A stretch of DNA of 38,984 nt from Bacteroidota bacterium (GCA_018268055.1 JAFDXF010000030.1:1-38984); one strand, 5' to 3'. Shown: positions 1-10,269, counted from the first letter of the stretch. A program made the numbers and translations. Notes: a model not told the origin generated them from the sequence alone.

Positions 1-142
1 AATATTTAAACTGCTCGTCCAATAATATCCAATTGATAAATGCTTTGGGTCTGCTGCTGTTGTAGATTTGAGTGCTTAAAAAATTGGTAGCTCCGGTGAC
101 CATTACACTTCTACTTTGTATTTCTGATGCCGGGTGTTTCAT
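1..142 (-). CDS. Rhs-repeat core fragment (partial, runs off left edge)
   Basis: Reading right to left from the ATG at 142, 47 codons stay open to the window edge. The peptide ends with a stretch containing STQIYN, RPKAFINWILLDEQF, which I recognise as the segment that Bacteroidota Rhs/wall-associated proteins carry shortly before the Rhs-associated core domain. The frame is closed by a TAA about 40 bases upstream of the ATG, so the long repeat region expected of a full Rhs protein is not attached. This fits an orphan Rhs tip cassette (short core plus variable toxin end) or a decayed copy. The toxin part, if any, lies outside the window. The family match is from memory of the motif, not a search. 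Confidence 0.55.
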   Translation of the reverse strand, partial: MKHPASEIQSRSVMVTGATNFLSTQIYNSSRPKAFINWILLDEQFKY

Positions 143-201
143 TGCTCTCTTAAAGGTAGTCGTTTTTATTTTTAAAACTTAAAATTTTTCCTGCTTATTT
201 C

Positions 202-222
202 CGTTCGTGAGGACACGAAACG
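202..222. repeat. short hairpin-forming palindrome before the Rhs fragment
   Basis: CGTTCGTG at 202-209 faces CACGAAACG at 214-222 across an AGGA loop, giving an 8-bp stem with a single bulged A. It lies between the Rhs-like fragment and the membrane-protein gene. No T tract follows on either side, so it is not a standard terminator. It may be a mobile or cassette-boundary repeat; only one copy was noticed in this window. Confidence 0.35.
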
Positions 223-252
223 AGGCGTAGGTAACGATTGGAGCAATACCAT

Positions 253-621
253 TTATATCGCCCCCTTTTGAATCCCTTTTTTAAATATTAATAATATGAT
301 AATTAAAAAAAGTAATGAAGAATATAATATGAAAAAAGAAACCCACCTTTTACTTTTTTTCTTATCAAACTCATATTGTTCTAACTCATCCTTTCTGAAA
401 AATATACGCAGTAAAATAAGAAGTGGAGTAAAAAATAAAATTGTATTTAACCAATTGCTGACTTTCTCGCTTTTAATATTAATTGGGTGAAAGATATAAT
501 CAGGAAGGTTAAACATTAATCGAATTAGAAAAAAATGTAACCATATAAAGAACCCCGCCAAAAGAATTGTTGATAAATATGGAGTTGTCTGTTTTTTATC
601 ATTCTTAAGCAGAAAATACAA
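253..621 (-). CDS. small integral membrane protein, possible Rhs-linked immunity protein
   Basis: A 122-aa protein with about three hydrophobic segments (roughly residues 17-40, 59-75 and 94-113) joined by basic loops, including KKKSKR near residue 87. I do not recognise a named family. It is read in the same direction as, and just upstream of, the Rhs-like fragment at the left edge. In Rhs loci with stacked orphan tips, small membrane proteins between core fragments are often immunity proteins, so that role is possible here. This is inferred from position only. A plus-strand open frame inside it (296-490) is a shadow. Confidence 0.5.
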   Translation of the reverse strand: MYFLLKNDKKQTTPYLSTILLAGFFIWLHFFLIRLMFNLPDYIFHPINIKSEKVSNWLNTILFFTPLLILLRIFFRKDELEQYEFDKKKSKRWVSFFILYSSLLFLIIILLIFKKGIQKGAI

Positions 622-650
622 TTGCGCAATATTTTTTTCATTTTCACCAA

Positions 651-821
651 AGATTTAAGATATCAGCAAACGCCGAAGCAATAGCGACATAAGGATTGCA
701 TTTTTCTAATATTGTAGCCACAAATCCTGTTTTAAAAATAGCTTTTGATACACTTTTTAAAGATGGGCAATATATCGACGAACTAGTATATGCAATAAGA
801 CGAGAAAATTGGAAGAGATAA
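651..821 (+). pseudogene. possible decayed coding remnant with an in-frame stop
   Basis: On the plus strand the frame ending at the TAA at 819-821 reads a protein-like C-terminus containing VLKIAFDTLFKDGQYIDEL and ending RRENWKR. The same frame continues upstream through a TAA at about 690 into another protein-like stretch, ISANAEAIAT. No start codon is evident before the stop. This suggests the tail of a gene interrupted by a nonsense change, or a fragment left by rearrangement. The alternative is a 64-aa minus-strand frame at 644-838, whose composition looks less protein-like. No family recognised. Confidence 0.25.
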
Positions 822-902
822 AAGTTTGAACAAACCATTTCAATTTGACATCATTCAAGTTTTGCGCTCATGCTAACCGTCAAAAATAAATCCAAGCATC
901 GT

Positions 903-3900
903 TTATTGCGAAAGCGAAATTCTTACCTGTACTCCTGCTCTCGTATTGGTAACCGGGAATGAATTACTGATTTTCGGAACACTCTTATTCCGCTCATAGT
1001 ATAATTTAATGCTTACTTTATTATTAACGATATAATCTATAGATGGTGCTATCCGAGTTACTTTTTGTCCTGCTGTGCCGTAAGAAGTTCTCTGGTCTAA
1101 TTTACTATTCGCTGTTGCATCATCACGCATACTATAATCAATTCTGAATGTAACATCATTGTCCAATTTTCCTTTTACGAAAGGTAATTTTTTAATCAAC
1201 GGTACTCCTTTTCTTCTCCAATCAAAACCAAAAGTCACCTCAGTAGAATGATTCTCTGCCAACTGATAATCAATTAAACTTAAACTCAATGTTCTGCTTT
1301 TCTTGAATTCAAATCGTGTATTCAACTGATTGGTAAATGTCATATCAACAGCAATCAATGGATCAAACGCTTCTTGTATTGTAATATTTGGAACTAAGAA
1401 ATAAGGAATATAATTTCCGGTAAGCGTATCTCTAAATTCCGGATAGCCTACATGGAATCTATCAGCAAATAACAATGCAGTATTAAAACTGTTCATACTG
1501 AATGTGCTATGATATCCGTGACGTAACGTGAAGTTTGTAAAAATTTTATCCAAGCCCGGTATCCTGCTCAGTCCGGAATAGTTCAACGTCCAGTTTGGCT
1601 TCGGCATTATTCCGGAGAATGGGTTTGAACGAATGTTCGGATTATTATTTTTAGCTAATTGTATTGAAGCCGGATCCTTTTTAGTGTAGGCTGCAATGAA
1701 TGCAGGAATCACTACATCTTGAGCATAACGACCATAACCTTGTACGTATCCATCAGCACCTGTTCCGTTTCCGGCTGCATAAGGGTTTATTGTTTTTAAA
1801 CGTTGTGACAATACAAGTCTGTTGTTTTCAAACTCTTTAAAGGTTGTTGACACCTCTTCAGGATTAAATTTCCGGAATAAAGTTTGGAATGCGATATAGC
1901 TTACACTAAAGCTTCCTAAAGCATAAGGACTTAATCTTGTAAGGCCCGAATGTCCGGTTGTATCTTTATACAATTCAGAATATTGCTTGTCGAAAGTTTT
2001 ATCTAAATTAACATCAATATTAAAATCTCTGAATGGGCTTATTTGCGCCGTAATATTAATACGTTGATTATAGCGTTGACGTATCATATCACTAACCAAT
2101 GAATCACGAGAAAGCAGCCCTTTATTTCCAAAACGGTTGATCCAATTTGTATCCGGTTGATATCCGAATATAAATCCAAACCCGGGCTCACTGCTTCTTG
2201 GATTATAACCTAAAAGTTTTGTACTATCCATATACCCCGGCAATGTAGTTCCAAAATCTTCTGATACTTGAATACCGACACGCTTCAAAGAGGTAAGTAA
2301 GCGGAAGAATGCTTTGGGCACTACACCTACTTGAGGCAAGTAATTTGGATCCTTCGGTATTTTCACTTTCTTCTCTTTTGCTTTTTTCACTTTACCATTT
2401 TTCCCCAATGCTTTCTTAGATGTATCCATTTGTTGTTGGCCTGGTAGCAGCACACCGCCAGGGTTTAATTGATTATCATTACCTTTCTTATCACCACCGG
2501 AAAGATTTCCGCCTTTTTCATTTTTCTTTTTCGAACTCTTTCCTGAATCTTTTGACCCGGGTATATTATTATTAGGATCTTGTTTGTTTTGTCTGTTATT
2601 ATTTCCCGATTGAGAAGAGTTTACAGCACGTAAGAAACGCCATTTGTTATAAAGATTTTCAAAATTCAATTCACCGTTCAATGTTCTGGTTTGTGTGTTG
2701 GACAAAGTATTGCCCAACTCTCTTGCAAGCAGTGAAGCAGCCAGCCAATTATATTTTGTATTGTAGCTTGCAGAGAGCGTTGTCCAATCGAGTAAAGGAA
2801 TTTTTCGTGTCGGCACATTATATCGAACAGTCAAATCTTGATTGAACTGAGTGTTTCTTCCACCTTTCAATAAGTTTTTGCGAATAGAATCTTTTTTCTC
2901 TTTGGTATCAATAGGGCCAAATGGCTCATCTACTCTTGCATTATTGATGGCCATATAATCAATGGAGATAGACTGTGTCAGATTCCATTGTAAGATGTAA
3001 TATCTATCAAAAGTAAAAAACTTACTAAATGATTGAGGTATTTTATAGGGACCACCATCCACATTTCTCGGACGTGTAGAGCCAAACTGTCGAAACAAGT
3101 CTGCCTTGAATGCAATCTGTGACGGCAGATAATTTATATTGAAATCTTTAATCAGTGAAAACCACGGCGATTTTGATTTGATTAATTTCTTAAACGGCGT
3201 GAATGGTTTTACAGTAGGTGCATAATTGTATCCAACAGATCCACGTGTTCTGCGCAATTCATCTTCTTCGATTAATGGGTTGTGTGTTGTTGTTTCGATG
3301 TAAGAATAATTAAAATCAAAATTAGAAACACTCCAAACTTTTGGCTTCTTGCCATCAGTTTTTACTTTTTTGACATTGGTAAAATTCAATGTTTTTATTG
3401 TAGTTACATCTTGTGATTCATTTTTTATAGAATCCCGTTTACCTGCAGGAGCTTCTTTTAATACATCTTTTTGTTTTACATCCAACTTATATGGATTGTA
3501 TTGAGGATCGCTGATAGTTTTACTGATTGCCGCATACACAGGTATCTGAATACCTAATTTTTTGGGTAATAATTTTCCTGCTTCAATAGAAGTAGTAGCG
3601 TCAAACGTATAAATATTTTCTCTGCTGCGCTCCATTAGCCTTTGTTCTATCGCACCGAAGCCAAAGCTTTTTGCAGTACCCGATACAGTGAGTGTACCTA
3701 AATCTGCAAGTTTTAAATCAACGCGTCCGATAGCAGCCCAACCGCCTTGTTCATTAAGATCATTTAACCGAAGTTCATTAAACCACACTTCGGTACAAGC
3801 CATTTCTACTTTTTGATTTTCTACTGCCAATAAAATTCCTTTTACTTCGCCCAAACTCGGGTTACCAATCAGTGCAAGTGTTCTTCCATTGGGCAGCACT

Positions 3901-6900
3901 TCTTTATAATATGTAGAAGCCGGAATACCTTGTCGATCTCTTCGTTTTTTCAATTCTACGAGGTCTTGCAGACTAAAATCAAGATTATTTTCAAGAGGCC
4001 ATATTTTTGTCGAATCCGTTGTTCCGGGTGGTGTTATTTTAAGCGGCACTTTTACTTCGTAATAATTTCCGGAGAGATCATTACCCAATCTTGCAACACC
4101 ATACAGATCGCCATCAGATAAAAGAGTTCCCTGAGCAGCCTCTGCATGAATAAACATAGAGAGCCTTTTGTATTGAACCATATTCAGGCTCATCGTTTTG
4201 AACACTCCTCTCGATTCACCAATAGGCAAACCGCAAATTTGTACACTCAATGCCTGTTCATTCATTTGTATCGGCACATTGTTATTGCTGAGTAGTTGTT
4301 GTCTTTCTATACCCGGAGGAATACGATAAGGGATCGGCTGACGCTGATCATTTTCTTCAATATTTACAGCAAGTGTATTAAGGCTTACCGGATCTGGAGC
4401 AGGAAGACTTACAAACTGACCTGTAGAATCAATTTTGTTTTTAAACTTTCTCCATTGATTGCGCACCAGTTCCAATTTTCCAAAGCGTAGTACAATAGAG
4501 TCCTGAAAGCCGGTCATAAACATACGCATAAAGCGAATTGATTTGAAGTCGGGAATATTACCTACTTTCTGCTGATAATCATGTACTGGGATTCTAAATA
4601 AATACCATGTTTCGGAACGAGTGGTACCATCGGCAAGATTTGCACTCACAGTACGCATATCAGTAATGTATTGGGTATTGGCCGGTGTCATGCCCGGGCG
4701 AATATCCACACGATATTGAAAATATTCTTCTACTTCATTCATTGTATTATCCCTGTTCAAATCTTCACCATCGGGATATTGTGTATAAGCGTTTATGAAT
4801 TCTGTATTGCCCGTTGCAATGGGTGAGTTACCACTTGGGTTATTTATACTTTTATATCGGTTTAAAATTCCTGCAGGTGTTCCTTGATCAAATGATGGAT
4901 CACGATAAGGTACGAAGTTGTCGTTGGATGGGTCTGCTTGTGCTTTTATGTATGCTTGAGAGTTAAGACCAAAATTTGTAGCTAACTTGTTTAGATAAGG
5001 TGAAAATTTTGTACGTTCATCATCATCTCTCAACCCATCAAAGCCCACATCTTGATATTGTCGGTCATCAGGATTAGTGCTGAAAGCATTGGTTACCTGC
5101 ATAGGGTTTGAAGGCACTTGTCCCCATACTGTATTTTTATCTACCGGTGCGCTGAAGTTTGGCGGTGTAGGCAATCCGTTTTCATACATACGTTTACCAT
5201 CTTTCAAAATATCTTCAGACACATTACCCAAGTTGAAATATAATTGCCCGCCAAGTGGATTTGCTGTATTCTTAATAAAAGGATCTTGCATCCAAAATTC
5301 AATGAATTCAATATTGGCTGTTTCAAAATCTGTTTGATCAATACTACGCATCAACCCGCCCCATGCTTGTTGCGGATTTAATAATTTTCCGTTTGCATTG
5401 GTGCGTGTATTTCTAAATTCAAAATTGTAAGGCCCTTTATCTTTTGGATAGAAAGCAATATCAAAAGTGGTCAATAAGCCTTCTCCAAATTGTGTCCCTC
5501 TTCTTGGAAAAATTTCTTTCTGATATACCTGTCTTGTTTCTGGTTTGGAAAGTTCAGCAAGATTACTTTTAAGGGGATTGTTCGGATTTCCTTTTTCCTG
5601 CAATACAGGCTCAATATTATACCATGCAATTTTTGCTCTGTTGAAACCGCTGCTGGAATCATTATTCAATGCAGATTCAGGGAATAGTGGTGCAGTACCT
5701 GAAGCATTATTATTTCCTTGAGGAACTGAAGCAAGCGCCCAACTGATGAGTGGAAAGCGTAAATCAATATTAGAACGTGTTCCTTCAAAATCATCAATAT
5801 ACACTTGACCGCCTTTATCTCTTGTTTTATTATCATCCTTTAGTCCATCTATTTGAGGTGGGTGTCCCGGTTTCAAATATGCAGCTTCGGCATAAGCGCT
5901 AATGGATGACATCGTTTTGGTAGAATAGAAAGGAAGTTTATCTAACCACTTTGTAAGTCTTGGCCAATCACTTTTATAATCTGCGTCCACACCAAAAATG
6001 GTATTACGAATTGGATCATCGCCATAAGACTGTTTGGTGAAGAATGGTCTTTCACTCAATCGCTGTATAGTAGCACCGAGTGTTAATTTTTTATTGGCCA
6101 AATAATCAAAACGCATTCCCATAAAACTGCGCTGCTGAAATCCGAATGCCTGATTACTTTCATATTGAATATTCACCGGTATTCCTGAACTAAGCACTGC
6201 TGCATTCGTTACACGTAGCGTTCCCAAGTCATAATTGATTTCATAGTCCACATTCTCAATGAGCATTTGCCCATTGGCTGATACACGCACCGATCCTCTT
6301 GGAATATTGTAGCCCAATTGATATTCACCACTTCCTGTATTATTTCCAAAACCACCACTTCCGCCCGGCATACCATTATTTCCAAAGCCTCCGCCGGCCA
6401 TACCTCCCATTCCACCATAACCGCCCATACTACCACCGGATGATTTAGACTTACCCACCATTTTAAACTTATTCAGGTTTGTAAACGTCTGTGCGATTGC
6501 TTTAATGGTGTCATATAAAGGATAATACAAAAATTTATCACGCATTTGTTGATTCGGAAAAACATAATCCAAATCGTGGCCAAAAGGCTCTAACACCGGA
6601 AAAATGATTCTACTCTGTTGGGATACAACTGTAAAACTATCTATGTAGTCAAATTTTCCATCCGGTTGCGGATCTAAACGATCATTTAATCGGTCTAAAT
6701 TCATTAAAGAAATTAATGGCTGCCCTTTGTATTGAGGAAGCACGCTATCCAAAGGGAAATATCTTTTCACTCCCAAACTTGGTTCTTCATAATTTACATC
6801 CAATGTAAAATCTTGTCTTTCCAATTGACCATAACCCACAGAATACACATTCTTCATCATTAAATCCCAAATAGGTAAATTGGTACGCTGTGAAGTAGCT

Positions 6901-8426
6901 TTCAGCATTTTTAAGAATAATACTTTTTGAGAAGTACCGGTAGAATCGGGTGGCACATCTTGCGAAAACTCACCTATCTGATACGGCTTTCCGTTGTAAG
7001 TATATTGAATAGCTACGCCCAATACTTCATCGGGCTGCAAGGGCTGATTGAGCGAGAGAAAACCAATCCGTTGGTTAAAATAATATTCTGAAGGATTTAA
7101 TTTGCGTGCAAATGTTCTTTCAAAATCTTGCACAGGCAACAAGTTAAATGGAGCAGCAGTCAATGTGCTGAATGCTAAAGAAGAATTTCGAACATTCGGA
7201 TTGCTCATCAACATTCCATATAATCCATTAGCATTATTGTAAGGCATTGTTCCACCACCACCTAATGCAGGCCTGTAAGGTTGTGTTTCTCCTAAATCCA
7301 TAAATGCAATAACATCTCTTGTATCAGTTGTAGTTCCATTTCTGTTGGTTACCCAAACTTCTACCTTCATTATCTGAATCGGCGAGTTCACGATAGGCAA
7401 ATTTTTCATTGCCTTATTAAAGTTGTTCCTAAAGTATTGTGCAAAAAGGAAGTGACGATTTTCGTCATATTCATCAGCTTTTACAGTAAAGTTTTGAGTA
7501 CTGCTACCACCTTGCAAACCCAGTGATTGTCTTTGAGATTGTTGATTGGCTAAAACAAGTGTAAAGAAAGCCTTTCCAAATTGTAATTGTGTTTTTAATC
7601 CAAATAAAGATTGAACTCCGGGAATTAATGTGCTCTTCGTTTGAAAACTTGTATTACCTGCAGTAAATTGTTTTACGATATCATCTTCTTGCCCACGATA
7701 ATCTAATTTTAACTGATTTTCAAAACCAAAATTTGCAAGGGTATTGTAGTTGATGGGAAGTTTAATCTTATCGCCGATTTTCGCATCCACATTCAACTGC
7801 GAATTCATATTGAAATCAAGTCCCCCATTTTTCCTGGCTCTTTCAGGCAATGTGGGGTTCATTATTTTTTGCCCATTATATCCTGCTATTAAATCTACAG
7901 AGCCTGTTGGCCTGATGTCAATATTCACTTTTCCATCGGGGCCTGCACCAATAATTCGATTGAACAATGCTTCATTGATTCTAAACTTAGGCTTGAAGAG
8001 TCTGCGATTCATATTACCTAATAGCGCTGCTCTTTTACGAAAATAATTTTCTTCATCTTCTCTACCTTGCAAACGCAAAAATTCTTCCATACTGAAAGAA
8101 GTGGGCGTACGATAATATTTGTCGCCTATTTTTTCTACAACATAATATTGCTTTGTTTTCGGATCGTATTCAATTTTACGTTTGATGAAGGCCGTATCGC
8201 TTAAATCAAAAGAATTTTTATTTGGATTAGAATAAGGATCACCGTAGCGATCTTTTATAGGATAGCGAGTTGTATCGGGCTTTTCCTTTTCTATCTTGTT
8301 TGAAAAATGAAACAAATAATCTGTAGTAGAATTGGTACCGGATCCGGCACGAGCTGCAACTAATGCTCCAATCGCAATCGCAAAAGCAACCAGTATTCGG
8401 GAAATATGGGCAGTTTTAAGGTTCAA
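903..8426 (-). CDS. sprA: T9SS outer-membrane translocon SprA
   Basis: A 2507-aa protein recognised as SprA (Sov in Porphyromonas), the giant 36-strand outer-membrane barrel through which T9SS substrates leave the cell. An N-terminal signal-like segment (residues about 8-27) ends in AARA. Family-typical stretches include VYIDDFEGTRSNIDL near residue 875 and EVWFNELRLND near residue 1550. Two low-complexity insertions stand out: a Gly/Met-rich run around residues 662-705 and a Lys/Asn/Gly-rich run around residues 1930-2025. The only start giving the signal peptide is a TTG at 8426; no in-frame ATG lies nearby. It follows ruvA by 38 bases on the same strand, a pairing often seen in Bacteroidota. 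No clear terminator is visible after the stop. Confidence 0.95.
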   Translation of the reverse strand: MNLKTAHISRILVAFAIAIGALVAARAGSGTNSTTDYLFHFSNKIEKEKPDTTRYPIKDRYGDPYSNPNKNSFDLSDTAFIKRKIEYDPKTKQYYVVEKIGDKYYRTPTSFSMEEFLRLQGREDEENYFRKRAALLGNMNRRLFKPKFRINEALFNRIIGAGPDGKVNIDIRPTGSVDLIAGYNGQKIMNPTLPERARKNGGLDFNMNSQLNVDAKIGDKIKLPINYNTLANFGFENQLKLDYRGQEDDIVKQFTAGNTSFQTKSTLIPGVQSLFGLKTQLQFGKAFFTLVLANQQSQRQSLGLQGGSSTQNFTVKADEYDENRHFLFAQYFRNNFNKAMKNLPIVNSPIQIMKVEVWVTNRNGTTTDTRDVIAFMDLGETQPYRPALGGGGTMPYNNANGLYGMLMSNPNVRNSSLAFSTLTAAPFNLLPVQDFERTFARKLNPSEYYFNQRIGFLSLNQPLQPDEVLGVAIQYTYNGKPYQIGEFSQDVPPDSTGTSQKVLFLKMLKATSQRTNLPIWDLMMKNVYSVGYGQLERQDFTLDVNYEEPSLGVKRYFPLDSVLPQYKGQPLISLMNLDRLNDRLDPQPDGKFDYIDSFTVVSQQSRIIFPVLEPFGHDLDYVFPNQQMRDKFLYYPLYDTIKAIAQTFTNLNKFKMVGKSKSSGGSMGGYGGMGGMAGGGFGNNGMPGGSGGFGNNTGSGEYQLGYNIPRGSVRVSANGQMLIENVDYEINYDLGTLRVTNAAVLSSGIPVNIQYESNQAFGFQQRSFMGMRFDYLANKKLTLGATIQRLSERPFFTKQSYGDDPIRNTIFGVDADYKSDWPRLTKWLDKLPFYSTKTMSSISAYAEAAYLKPGHPPQIDGLKDDNKTRDKGGQVYIDDFEGTRSNIDLRFPLISWALASVPQGNNNASGTAPLFPESALNNDSSSGFNRAKIAWYNIEPVLQEKGNPNNPLKSNLAELSKPETRQVYQKEIFPRRGTQFGEGLLTTFDIAFYPKDKGPYNFEFRNTRTNANGKLLNPQQAWGGLMRSIDQTDFETANIEFIEFWMQDPFIKNTANPLGGQLYFNLGNVSEDILKDGKRMYENGLPTPPNFSAPVDKNTVWGQVPSNPMQVTNAFSTNPDDRQYQDVGFDGLRDDDERTKFSPYLNKLATNFGLNSQAYIKAQADPSNDNFVPYRDPSFDQGTPAGILNRYKSINNPSGNSPIATGNTEFINAYTQYPDGEDLNRDNTMNEVEEYFQYRVDIRPGMTPANTQYITDMRTVSANLADGTTRSETWYLFRIPVHDYQQKVGNIPDFKSIRFMRMFMTGFQDSIVLRFGKLELVRNQWRKFKNKIDSTGQFVSLPAPDPVSLNTLAVNIEENDQRQPIPYRIPPGIERQQLLSNNNVPIQMNEQALSVQICGLPIGESRGVFKTMSLNMVQYKRLSMFIHAEAAQGTLLSDGDLYGVARLGNDLSGNYYEVKVPLKITPPGTTDSTKIWPLENNLDFSLQDLVELKKRRDRQGIPASTYYKEVLPNGRTLALIGNPSLGEVKGILLAVENQKVEMACTEVWFNELRLNDLNEQGGWAAIGRVDLKLADLGTLTVSGTAKSFGFGAIEQRLMERSRENIYTFDATTSIEAGKLLPKKLGIQIPVYAAISKTISDPQYNPYKLDVKQKDVLKEAPAGKRDSIKNESQDVTTIKTLNFTNVKKVKTDGKKPKVWSVSNFDFNYSYIETTTHNPLIEEDELRRTRGSVGYNYAPTVKPFTPFKKLIKSKSPWFSLIKDFNINYLPSQIAFKADLFRQFGSTRPRNVDGGPYKIPQSFSKFFTFDRYYILQWNLTQSISIDYMAINNARVDEPFGPIDTKEKKDSIRKNLLKGGRNTQFNQDLTVRYNVPTRKIPLLDWTTLSASYNTKYNWLAASLLARELGNTLSNTQTRTLNGELNFENLYNKWRFLRAVNSSQSGNNNRQNKQDPNNNIPGSKDSGKSSKKKNEKGGNLSGGDKKGNDNQLNPGGVLLPGQQQMDTSKKALGKNGKVKKAKEKKVKIPKDPNYLPQVGVVPKAFFRLLTSLKRVGIQVSEDFGTTLPGYMDSTKLLGYNPRSSEPGFGFIFGYQPDTNWINRFGNKGLLSRDSLVSDMIRQRYNQRINITAQISPFRDFNIDVNLDKTFDKQYSELYKDTTGHSGLTRLSPYALGSFSVSYIAFQTLFRKFNPEEVSTTFKEFENNRLVLSQRLKTINPYAAGNGTGADGYVQGYGRYAQDVVIPAFIAAYTKKDPASIQLAKNNNPNIRSNPFSGIMPKPNWTLNYSGLSRIPGLDKIFTNFTLRHGYHSTFSMNSFNTALLFADRFHVGYPEFRDTLTGNYIPYFLVPNITIQEAFDPLIAVDMTFTNQLNTRFEFKKSRTLSLSLIDYQLAENHSTEVTFGFDWRRKGVPLIKKLPFVKGKLDNDVTFRIDYSMRDDATANSKLDQRTSYGTAGQKVTRIAPSIDYIVNNKVSIKLYYERNKSVPKISNSFPVTNTRAGVQVRISLSQ

Positions 8427-8464
8427 GGTTTTTTTCTTATCAGTTAGTTTCCTAAAATAGTTGA

Positions 8465-9046
8465 TTAAAGGGTACGAAGTACGTTTTTAATCAGTTCTTC
8501 TACGGATAAATTGGATTCTTTCAACATAGCTTTTTCCAAAGCCTGATTTGCTGCTTGTCTGTTGATTCCCAAAGCCTGCAAAGCATTTAACGCATCCTGA
8601 TGCAAAGTATTGTTTTTCAAAGGGGAAATATTTGCTTCTACCGGATGTTTTGCCAGCTTATCTCTCAGTTCCAAAACTAAGCGTTCAGCGGTCTTTTTGC
8701 CAATACCTTTTATCCCTTCTAAGGTTTTTACATCACTTTGTGTAATCGCCCTTGCCAATTCGTCAGGCTTCATATATGACAACATTACCCTTGCAGTTGT
8801 TGCACCAATTCCGGAAACACTGATCAAATGATGAAACATTTCTTTTTCAGCTATATCAAAAAAGCCGAATAAAAGATGGGCATCCTCTCGGATTATTAGG
8901 CTGGTGAATAATTGGCCATTATGCAGATCTTGAATTTTAGAATAGGTGTTTAAACTAATCAACACATCATACCCCACACCTCCTACCTCTACAATAACCG
9001 ATGCAGGTGTTTTTTGTACAAAATCCCCCTTTAGATAAGCAATCAT
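8465..9046 (-). CDS. ruvA: Holliday junction branch migration protein RuvA
   Basis: A 193-aa protein matching RuvA in length and order: an N-terminal OB-fold domain (residues 1-63, starting MIAYLKG), helix-hairpin-helix motifs in the middle ([15 protein letters not shown] near 77-91 and [19 protein letters not shown] near 109-127), and a C-terminal three-helix domain that contacts RuvB. RuvA forms tetramers that hold the Holliday junction flat while RuvB drives branch migration in the cytoplasm. It is the first gene before sprA and is divergent from fabH, with 122 bases between the two starts. Confidence 0.97.
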   Translation of the reverse strand: MIAYLKGDFVQKTPASVIVEVGGVGYDVLISLNTYSKIQDLHNGQLFTSLIIREDAHLLFGFFDIAEKEMFHHLISVSGIGATTARVMLSYMKPDELARAITQSDVKTLEGIKGIGKKTAERLVLELRDKLAKHPVEANISPLKNNTLHQDALNALQALGINRQAANQALEKAMLKESNLSVEELIKNVLRTL

Positions 9047-9131
9047 GGCTGCAATATAATGGGCAATCGGGAAACTACAATATTCTAAAAGCTTTTACCA
9101 TTTCCCAACTTTTACTCTTATCAGTTTATCT

Positions 9132-9139
9132 TAACTTTA
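9132..9139 (+). promoter_or_regulatory. -7 box of fabH promoter
   Basis: TAACTTTA at 9132-9139 resembles the Bacteroidota -7 consensus TAnnTTTG (seven of the conserved positions minus the last G). It lies 29 bases before the fabH ATG in the ruvA-fabH divergent gap. A good -33 TTG was not found at the right spacing, so the call is tentative. Confidence 0.35.
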
Positions 9140-9168
9140 CGCACTTTTTCTACAGAATAACAAAAATC

Positions 9169-10167
9169 ATGAGTACTAAAATTACTGCTGCTATTACCGC
9201 CGTGGGTGGTTATGTTCCGGAGAATAAACTTACCAATTTTGATTTGGAGAAAATGGTGGACACCAATGATGAATGGATACGTACCCGTACCGGTGTGGAA
9301 GAAAGAAGGGTTTTAAAAGGCGAAGGGCTTGCTACTTCCGATATGGTTGTGCCGGCAGTAAAACAATTATGCGAAAAAAGAGGAATCAGCCCTGAAGAAA
9401 TAGATTGCTTGATTGTAGGCACAGTTACACCCGATCATGTTTTCCCGGCTACTGCAAATATTGCTTGTGATAAATTGGGTGCTAAAAATGCTTGGGGCTT
9501 CGATGTATCTGCAGCCTGTTCAGGTTTTCTGTATCCGCTTACTTTAGGCGCATCATTGATTGAAAGCGGTCGATATAAAAAAGTAGTAGTATGTGGTGCA
9601 GATAAAATGAGTGCTATTATAGATTATAGCGATAGAGCTACTTGTATCATTTTTGGTGATGGAGCCGGTGCCGTTCTTTTAGAGCCTAACGAAGAAGGCC
9701 TTGGTGTATTAGATAGTATTTTGAAAAGTGATGGTAGTGGTTGCCAATATTTACACATGAAAGCAGGTGGCTCAAAAAAACCTGCAACTGTTGAAACGGT
9801 TTTAGCAAAAGAACATTTTGTATATCAGGAAGGACAAGCAGTTTTCAAACATGCCGTAAAAGGTATGGCTGATGTAAGTGCGGAGTTGTTAGAGAAAAAC
9901 AATCTTACAGGAGATGACATTCAATGGCTCGTTCCACATCAGGCCAATTTGCGCATCATAGATGCAACAGCCAATAGAATGGGATTGGCAAAAGAAAAAG
10001 TAATGATCAATATACAGAAGTATGGAAATACCACAGCAGGCACATTACCTCTTTGCCTATGGGATTGGGAAAAGCAATTGAAAAAAGGAGACAACATAGT
10101 ATTAGCTGCATTTGGAGGTGGGTTCACCTGGGGAGCCACTTTATTGAAATGGGCTTATAATAGCTAA
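9169..10167 (+). CDS. fabH: 3-oxoacyl-ACP synthase III (FabH)
   Basis: A 332-aa enzyme that starts fatty-acid synthesis by condensing an acyl-CoA primer with malonyl-ACP. The catalytic triad is visible: Cys117 in SAACSGF, His257 in PHQAN and Asn287 in YGNTTAG. The early stretch [14 protein letters not shown] is typical of KASIII. The frame is open from 9001, but the extra N-terminal residues overlap ruvA's start and do not fit the family. The ATG at 9169 gives the usual [18 protein letters not shown] beginning and normal length. FabD, which supplies malonyl-ACP, is encoded at 13510-14400. Confidence 0.96.
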   Translation: MSTKITAAITAVGGYVPENKLTNFDLEKMVDTNDEWIRTRTGVEERRVLKGEGLATSDMVVPAVKQLCEKRGISPEEIDCLIVGTVTPDHVFPATANIACDKLGAKNAWGFDVSAACSGFLYPLTLGASLIESGRYKKVVVCGADKMSAIIDYSDRATCIIFGDGAGAVLLEPNEEGLGVLDSILKSDGSGCQYLHMKAGGSKKPATVETVLAKEHFVYQEGQAVFKHAVKGMADVSAELLEKNNLTGDDIQWLVPHQANLRIIDATANRMGLAKEKVMINIQKYGNTTAGTLPLCLWDWEKQLKKGDNIVLAAFGGGFTWGATLLKWAYNS

Positions 10168-10269
10168 ACTACTTGATGCTTCTACCATTGATTTAGTTTT
10201 TTGTATTTTATTCTTATTAAAAAATGAGCGATTCTTGGCTCTATTCAGCAGAGCTTTATATTCATTCGT

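Noticed and set aside
644..838. 64-aa minus-strand open frame next to the membrane-protein gene
   Set aside because: Residue make-up is unlike a structured protein, and the opposite strand reads more protein-like across the same bases.
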